Positions 59,366 to 64,000 of a stretch of 64,000 nucleotides of DNA are shown here, piece after piece (positions within the stretch are counted from its first letter, which is position 1; each line of letters opens with the position of its first letter). This DNA comes from Chitinophaga barathri (GTDB taxonomy: Bacteria > Bacteroidota > Bacteroidia > Chitinophagales > Chitinophagaceae). Location: the NCBI RefSeq assembly GCF_003807585.1, contig NZ_RMBX01000001.1:248001-312000 (forward strand), written 5' to 3'. The translations under genes and the position numbers were made by a program. Below the pieces are notes generated by a model, which searched no databases, had not been told where the DNA came from, and saw nothing but the letters and a program-made list of their open reading frames with translations.

Positions 59366-62362
59366 TTATTCCAATATCAGCAGCCAACCTTTCCCTTTGT
59401 TTATCGGTATCTCCCCGTTCACGTCAAACTGTGCCGCCGGCTGGAAGCCCCTGATCTCGTCTGCTGTTAGTTTTGCCTGTGAAGGATCGATGCCGAGGGC
59501 TTTCCAATCGATCTTCAATTTCACTTTTGTGTCTTCAGCCGCCCAACTGGCGATGGAGATCATGGCCTTGCCTGTTTTTTTGTAAATGGTGGCCAGTACT
59601 TTGCCATTGTCCGTTTTCACGGGATTGTTTTCCACCCAGTAACCGATCATTTCCGTGCCCTGCATCCCAAATGCATCCCAGGCTTTCCAGATATAACGGG
59701 GATCGGCGTCTTCTTTCCAGGGCATACGGCAGGTCATGCCGTATACGAGCCCACGCCAGGGGTTTCCGCCGCCTTCCAGCATTTCGCCCATCAGGCCGAA
59801 GGGTATGCCGGATACTTCCGTCAGGAAAAAGTCCGGTTCATTTTTTTCATAGTCAAAATATTCGCCGAACCAAAGCCTGTCCAGGTAAGGAAAATGTTCC
59901 ATGTACAGGTTTGCACTGTTCATAAAACCATCGCTTTTGTTGTACTGGTTGGCGGAGTGCAGGTCGATAATCCCGGGATGGCCGTCTTTGGTGAGCACCC
60001 GTTTGATACGTTTCATCGTCACACGGTCAAAGGCCACATCATCCAGGTAAATACCGTCTATGCCTACATTTTGTACCAGCCAGTTCATGCCTTCCACGTA
60101 ATAGTTGTGCCAGCGGCTCATGCCGCTGTTCACCACCGCTGCGTCTTTGATGCCGGGCACATACCAGGCCGCGATGTAATCGTCTCCCAGTTGCTCCTGC
60201 AGCCAGGAATAACCGCCGCCTTTGCCCGCTGAATATATTTCATGCCCGAGGCTGCGCAGCGGGAAGGTTTCGTACGCACTGTTCGAGAGTTCGCGGACGG
60301 TATTGTAGATCTTAACCTTTAAGCCGAGTCCGTGCGCGGAGTCGATATATTTTTTCATCTTTTCATGCTCGATGAAAGGATAGTTGATATAAGGGTTGAT
60401 GGGCGTGGCATGGTGAATGTTCACCACCGTTGCGCCGAGTTTTTTGATAGTGTCCAGGGCGTTATATTTGTGATAAAAACGGGTAGCCCATTGAAAATCC
60501 GTGTTGATGGGATGGAACGGCGTAACCAGCAAGGTGAAGTTGTAATACAGCACCTCTCCTTTTTTCATGCTCCGGGGGCCGCTGTAATTGTCCGAAAGCA
60601 CGGTATTGCCGTCCTCTTTCACCCTGATGCCGCCATTGCCCGCGTTGCCCCAGGAAGAAGGCAATACGAGCGGTTTCTGGAGATAAAAATTGGTATTGAG
60701 CGGGCGGGAATAATGTTCGTCGCGCAGGGTGTACTGCAAGCCAGCGTTCACATCGCCGATCCAGGCGCCATCCTGGTTTTTGGTGGCCACTTCCCATTTC
60801 CAATCCACGGCCACGGGGCGTTTGCCGCCTTTGAAGCCAAGGCCCATCAGGTAATTCGCCACGTTTTTTTCGAAGGGGAATTGCAGCCGTGTGTCTTCCA
60901 GCGATACGTCACGCAGGGCGGTGAGTTTTACAGTGTAGAAAAGATACCCGTCAAACTCGGCGGAAGCGCTCACGTCCATTGTCAGGGTTTCGGACCGGCT
61001 GCTGGTTTCCCATTTTACAATACCGGGTTGTTTTTGGGTAAAACGAAGCGCTGTGTTTTTGAAAGGGATTTCCTCGTGTGTGGCGGTGCTGATAACGCTG
61101 AAGCGCACCTTGTCTGTGAACAGGTTGCGCGGTGTGCTGGTCATGCCGGTCATTTCCGGTGTAAAAAACGTCTGGATCTGCTCCGGGAAGCCGCTGCCGG
61201 AGAGGATGATCTTCCGGCCGAGCAAACCGATGGTTTTATCATTCACCGTGATAGGCGTATAGGGTTTGATCACATCGTCGTGCTGCGCCAGGGTGGAGTT
61301 CAGCCAGGCAAGGCGGGTCTGAAGCTCCGGCTGATCAGTGCCCCCGTTTACCGCCACATCGTCCGTCACGCGGAGGGAGACTTTAACAGGCGTCGCGGGC
61401 AGCCCCGCGGCCTTTACGGTGACGGTGCCGGTGTAAATACCGGCAGCGGTGCTCACGGGGATATTCACGAGGCACCACAGGGCCTGCACATCACCCTTTT
61501 TCACGTCCACCACCTGTGTGAAAGGGCTGCCGTTGTATTTCGTGCCGTTTGTATTCAGGCAGCTCATAGCCGCGGCGGGTATCGCGTGCCCGGCGGCATC
61601 TTTGAGGCCCGCAAATGAAATAGTCACGTTCTTTAGGTCTGCCGCCACGGGGTAAACGCCCAATTGAAAACTATAATTCTCCCCTTTTGACGCAGTGCCG
61701 GAAAAACTGCCCGTAACACCCTGCTGAATCCAGCGCCGGGGAAGATCGTGGCGGAGTTTTACGGGGAATTTCCGGTCTTCGGTGAATACGAGGTACGCCT
61801 TGCCCGGATTTGTTTTTACCAGTTGCCCCACCTCGGCGGCGGTGGCGGTCACCTTCATAGGAAAGGGGCTGTTCATTTCATTGACGCTTTCCAGGTACAG
61901 GAGGTCCGCCCGGGTGTAATTACCCGTTTTCTGCAACCAGTCGGCGGAAGCTGTGTTTTCAGGCTTGTAATACACCGCGTTGGGATAATTGCTGCGGGCA
62001 GTTACTTTGTAGGGCATGTAATAAATAAAGTATTTCCCTTTCCCGGAAACAGGCTCAAAATAAATATCCGCCCGCTCGCGGGAAACGTTCTCCGTCTTTA
62101 CGTTCATGATCCGTTTTGAGGTCTGCGCATCCACCACGTATATGGCTTTGGCGGCGGCGTCATCGCTCCGGCGCCATTCGATGGCCGCGCGGCTTACCGG
62201 GCCGTCCGCGGTGACCTGCACCACGGCGCGGTGATTTCCGAGGGAATCCGGGTTCCAGGAATTCTGGCCGGAAACGTACTTAATTTCCTGGGCTACAATA
62301 AAGTGACTGCAAAGGATGAGCAGCGCAAAAAGACAGCAAAGCCGCTTCGACAAATAATTCAT
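59366..62362 (-). CDS. DUF6067 / GH123-like glycoside hydrolase
   Basis: A 998-residue exported protein (signal peptide MNYLSKRLCCLFALLILCSH, to about 25). The first ~350 residues are beta-rich with Ig-like segments (PAGLPATPVKVSLRVTD region), the middle to about 560 is unassigned, and a TIM-barrel-like catalytic part follows (KKLGATVVNIHHATPINPYI, NVGIDGIYLDDVAFDRVTMK, GHPGIIDLHSANQYNKSDGF, DRLWFGEYFDYEKNEPDFFL). The arrangement fits the DUF6067 and GH123-related family, retaining glycosidases that act on amino-sugar-containing glycans in known cases. The active acids cannot be assigned by eye. No transport gene is adjacent. Confidence 0.7.
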   Translation of the reverse strand: MNYLSKRLCCLFALLILCSHFIVAQEIKYVSGQNSWNPDSLGNHRAVVQVTADGPVSRAAIEWRRSDDAAAKAIYVVDAQTSKRIMNVKTENVSRERADIYFEPVSGKGKYFIYYMPYKVTARSNYPNAVYYKPENTASADWLQKTGNYTRADLLYLESVNEMNSPFPMKVTATAAEVGQLVKTNPGKAYLVFTEDRKFPVKLRHDLPRRWIQQGVTGSFSGTASKGENYSFQLGVYPVAADLKNVTISFAGLKDAAGHAIPAAAMSCLNTNGTKYNGSPFTQVVDVKKGDVQALWCLVNIPVSTAAGIYTGTVTVKAAGLPATPVKVSLRVTDDVAVNGGTDQPELQTRLAWLNSTLAQHDDVIKPYTPITVNDKTIGLLGRKIILSGSGFPEQIQTFFTPEMTGMTSTPRNLFTDKVRFSVISTATHEEIPFKNTALRFTQKQPGIVKWETSSRSETLTMDVSASAEFDGYLFYTVKLTALRDVSLEDTRLQFPFEKNVANYLMGLGFKGGKRPVAVDWKWEVATKNQDGAWIGDVNAGLQYTLRDEHYSRPLNTNFYLQKPLVLPSSWGNAGNGGIRVKEDGNTVLSDNYSGPRSMKKGEVLYYNFTLLVTPFHPINTDFQWATRFYHKYNALDTIKKLGATVVNIHHATPINPYINYPFIEHEKMKKYIDSAHGLGLKVKIYNTVRELSNSAYETFPLRSLGHEIYSAGKGGGYSWLQEQLGDDYIAAWYVPGIKDAAVVNSGMSRWHNYYVEGMNWLVQNVGIDGIYLDDVAFDRVTMKRIKRVLTKDGHPGIIDLHSANQYNKSDGFMNSANLYMEHFPYLDRLWFGEYFDYEKNEPDFFLTEVSGIPFGLMGEMLEGGGNPWRGLVYGMTCRMPWKEDADPRYIWKAWDAFGMQGTEMIGYWVENNPVKTDNGKVLATIYKKTGKAMISIASWAAEDTKVKLKIDWKALGIDPSQAKLTADEIRGFQPAAQFDVNGEIPINKGKGWLLILE

Positions 62363-62578
62363 ACAAACATTTTTAATAAAGGTAGCAACGTATCAAAGGC
62401 ATACAGAAAGGCTGGTCTGGCCGGTTCCACTTGGGAACATTCGTAACAGGCAAACTTATCAAACAATTTATTGAATACATAACCCCGCCCCGAAAACTTT
62501 CTCCAGTGGTTGCTGGAAGGTTTAAATGGCAAAACGGCCCGTTTCTCCCGAAAGGGTACTTTTCGTATATTCATTCCT

Positions 62579-63457
62579 ATGATCTCCTCCATGAAACCTA
62601 TGCTTGTGCTGGTTATCCTGCTGACGGCGGCCTGCCGCAACATCACCACCGGCATTTCATATCCCTCTCCGGCACCGGATACGGCGGCGCTCCGGTTCCT
62701 TCCGGGCATCGTGTGCTCCGATTCGCTGGATTTTAATTCGGCTTTTTCGCCGGACGGGCAAACGTATTATTTCTGCCGCTCGGGCAAAGGCAAGTGGAGT
62801 ATCTGGCAAACGGAATATAAAGACGGGCAATGGACCGCCCCGGGACATGCGCCGTTTTCGGAAGAGGCGTATTCGCAGGCGGACCCGTTCTTCGGGCCGG
62901 ACGGGGCTTTGTATTTTATTTCAAACCGGCCGCGGAACGCCGGGGACACAGCGGGAGACTTTAATATCTGGTACGTACGCCCGGAAAAGGACGGCTGGTC
63001 CTCCCCGCAAAATGTGGCAGGCATCAATTCAGACAGCACGGAATATTATGTTTCCCTTTCAGCCAATGGCAATATCTATTTTGCGTCTAACCGAAACGGG
63101 GACCTGGATATCTATTACAGCCGGCTGGAAAACGGCTCCTATACGGTTCCTGAAAACCTTGGCCCGGCCATCAATACGCCAGGCATCGAGCATGATCCCT
63201 GTATTTCGCCAGATGAAAAACTGCTGGTCTTTACAGCAGCGGACCGCCCGGACGGCCACGGTTCCGCAGACCTCTACATCTCCCGCAAAACCGCCGACGG
63301 GAAGTGGGGCAAAGCCGTCAATGCGGGCCTGAAAGTGAATACGCCCACTTACGAATACTGCTCCTATCTCACACCGGATGGGAAGTATCTCTTTTTCAGC
63401 AGCGAGTTGGATGTGAAGTGGATCAGCACGGAGCAGTTGGGGATTCAAAAAAAATAA
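62579..63457 (+). CDS. PD40/TolB-like beta-propeller lipoprotein
   Basis: The start at ATG 62579 (MISSMKPMLVLVILLTAACR) gives a lipobox Cys19 and 292 residues; the frame extends upstream without sense. Several PD40-type blades are visible: FNSAFSPDGQTYYFCRSGKG, ADPFFGPDGALYFISNRPRN, YVSLSANGNIYFASNRNGDL and EHDPCISPDEKLLVFTAADR. Such WD40-like propellers bind peptides or proteins; in this context it is an outer-membrane or periplasmic surface lipoprotein. Partner unknown. Single gene. Confidence 0.8.
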   Translation: MISSMKPMLVLVILLTAACRNITTGISYPSPAPDTAALRFLPGIVCSDSLDFNSAFSPDGQTYYFCRSGKGKWSIWQTEYKDGQWTAPGHAPFSEEAYSQADPFFGPDGALYFISNRPRNAGDTAGDFNIWYVRPEKDGWSSPQNVAGINSDSTEYYVSLSANGNIYFASNRNGDLDIYYSRLENGSYTVPENLGPAINTPGIEHDPCISPDEKLLVFTAADRPDGHGSADLYISRKTADGKWGKAVNAGLKVNTPTYEYCSYLTPDGKYLFFSSELDVKWISTEQLGIQKK

Positions 63458-63530
63458 GAGTATTAGCTGGGGGATTATTTATTTTGCACAGCTGAATAGT
63501 CCCGGACGAAACCTATGAAATACCCATACC

Positions 63531-64000
63531 ATGAAAACGTCAAATTTTTCTTCCAGAACCGAAAACGTCATTTATCTAATATGCACCATAGTTGGTTTTC
63601 TCTTTATAGTCAACCTGCTGGCGCCACTGGCGCCGGTTGTCTTCAGTTTTGATCATTCGGGTACGTTCCAATGGATGTTCACCGGGGCATTGTATGTTTT
63701 CTTCTTTTACCTGCTATACTATTTCGGGAAAAGGATCATTCACCCGGTCGCTTATCGTGAAACAACTGCTGAAGCCCGGCCTATAAATACGGCACCGGCC
63801 GGACCACAGATCACCACGGCCTTTGAAGGCATCCAGAACTTTGAGGGTAAAAAAGCTCCGGTTGGGAACAGGTTTCGTAATACGATCATCGTGATCATCC
63901 TCATCCTGCTGGGAGGATTGTTATTTCTCAGCCGGGAAGAAGATGGTGCCATGCGATACAAACTGTTGCACGTCGGCATTTTTGTTTTTGTTTCCACGAT
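63531..64000 (+). CDS. Membrane protein, cut by the window end
   Basis: ATG 63531 opens a frame with no stop before the window edge (156 full codons seen). The visible part has hydrophobic segments at about 13-38 (VIYLICTIVGFLFIVNLLAP), 47-65 (TFQWMFTGALYVFFFYLLYY) and 117-133 (NTIIVIILILLGGLLFLSRE), with a soluble loop between the second and third. It is an integral membrane protein; the family cannot be told from the fragment. Confidence 0.6.
   Translation, partial: MKTSNFSSRTENVIYLICTIVGFLFIVNLLAPLAPVVFSFDHSGTFQWMFTGALYVFFFYLLYYFGKRIIHPVAYRETTAEARPINTAPAGPQITTAFEGIQNFEGKKAPVGNRFRNTIIVIILILLGGLLFLSREEDGAMRYKLLHVGIFVFVST

Noticed and set aside
60332..61618. A 428-residue plus-strand frame
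   Set aside because: Antisense to the DUF6067/GH123-like gene; no domain, no promoter, typical shadow of a GC-rich gene.
63515..63660. A short plus-strand frame starting at ATG 63515
   Set aside because: It is out of frame with the long open membrane-protein frame from 63531 and ends after about 45 codons.

Overview
The window looks like a chromosomal segment of a Bacteroidota bacterium, most likely Chitinophagaceae and probably close to Chitinophaga. This is inferred from family content, not from a marker gene. The evidence is two SusC/SusD pairs, an ECF-sigma/FecR pair next to an STN-containing SusC, LytS/LytTR two-component pairs, a giant SprB-repeat surface protein with a type B (CHU_C) type IX secretion sorting domain, a PF14905-type TonB-dependent receptor, and exact TAnnTTTG -7 boxes in front of several genes. 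No tRNA, rRNA, CRISPR array, insertion sequence or phage module was recognised. Both ends of the window cut through genes.

Layout. 1-5.2 kb: the end of a GH28-like beta-helix protein, a membrane-anchored LuxR-type regulator, DUF4199 and VOC proteins, and a methyltransferase. 5.2-8.4 kb: a small secreted protein, a heparinase II/III-like lyase, a 66-residue DUF3606-like protein and an acyl-CoA thioesterase. 8.8-15.4 kb: the 2184-residue adhesin with fourteen ~76-residue repeats. 15.4-17.5 kb: an AlkB-like dioxygenase, an acidic protein paired with a small membrane protein, and a DUF2147 protein. 17.5-18.1 kb: a nested intergenic tandem-repeat array framed by a 12-bp direct repeat. 18.2-22.4 kb: five genes in which every junction overlaps (START, SDR, epimerase, LytS-type kinase, LytTR regulator). 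This set runs tail to tail into a second kinase/regulator pair, which is divergent from a TonB-dependent receptor.

26.6-35.6 kb: a carbohydrate-uptake locus of ECF sigma, FecR, SusC with STN, SusD and an FAD-dependent oxidoreductase with a Golvesin-like tail; no glycosidase is adjacent. 35.8-42.5 kb: a DUF695-like protein, a DoxX protein, an outer-membrane barrel protein, an AraC regulator, an LpxL-type acyltransferase followed by a 56-residue membrane protein, and a hybrid histidine kinase. 42.5-44.5 kb: an orphan class I terpene synthase with a perfect 24-bp palindrome upstream, and a secreted protein of unknown function. 44.7-49.4 kb: a second SusC/SusD pair.

49.7-53 kb: a sterol desaturase-family protein and several small housekeeping or stress-type genes. 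53.0-55.6 kb: a YCII/DGPF protein, an ECF42-type sigma factor with a long C-terminal extension, and a protein made of two fused DoxX-like halves. 55.7-57.7 kb: a DmpA-type P1 peptidase overlapping a D-amino-acid-transaminase-like enzyme. 57.8-64 kb: an RDD membrane protein, a secreted protein, a large DUF6067/GH123-like glycosidase, a PD40 beta-propeller lipoprotein and the start of a membrane protein cut by the window edge.

The strongest candidates for something undescribed are the framed repeat array at 17493-18066, the overlapping lipid-type enzyme plus two-component operon at 18187-22403, the orphan terpene synthase with its palindrome, and the recently duplicated block inside the adhesin. 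All functions are read from sequence motifs only; no database search was possible.
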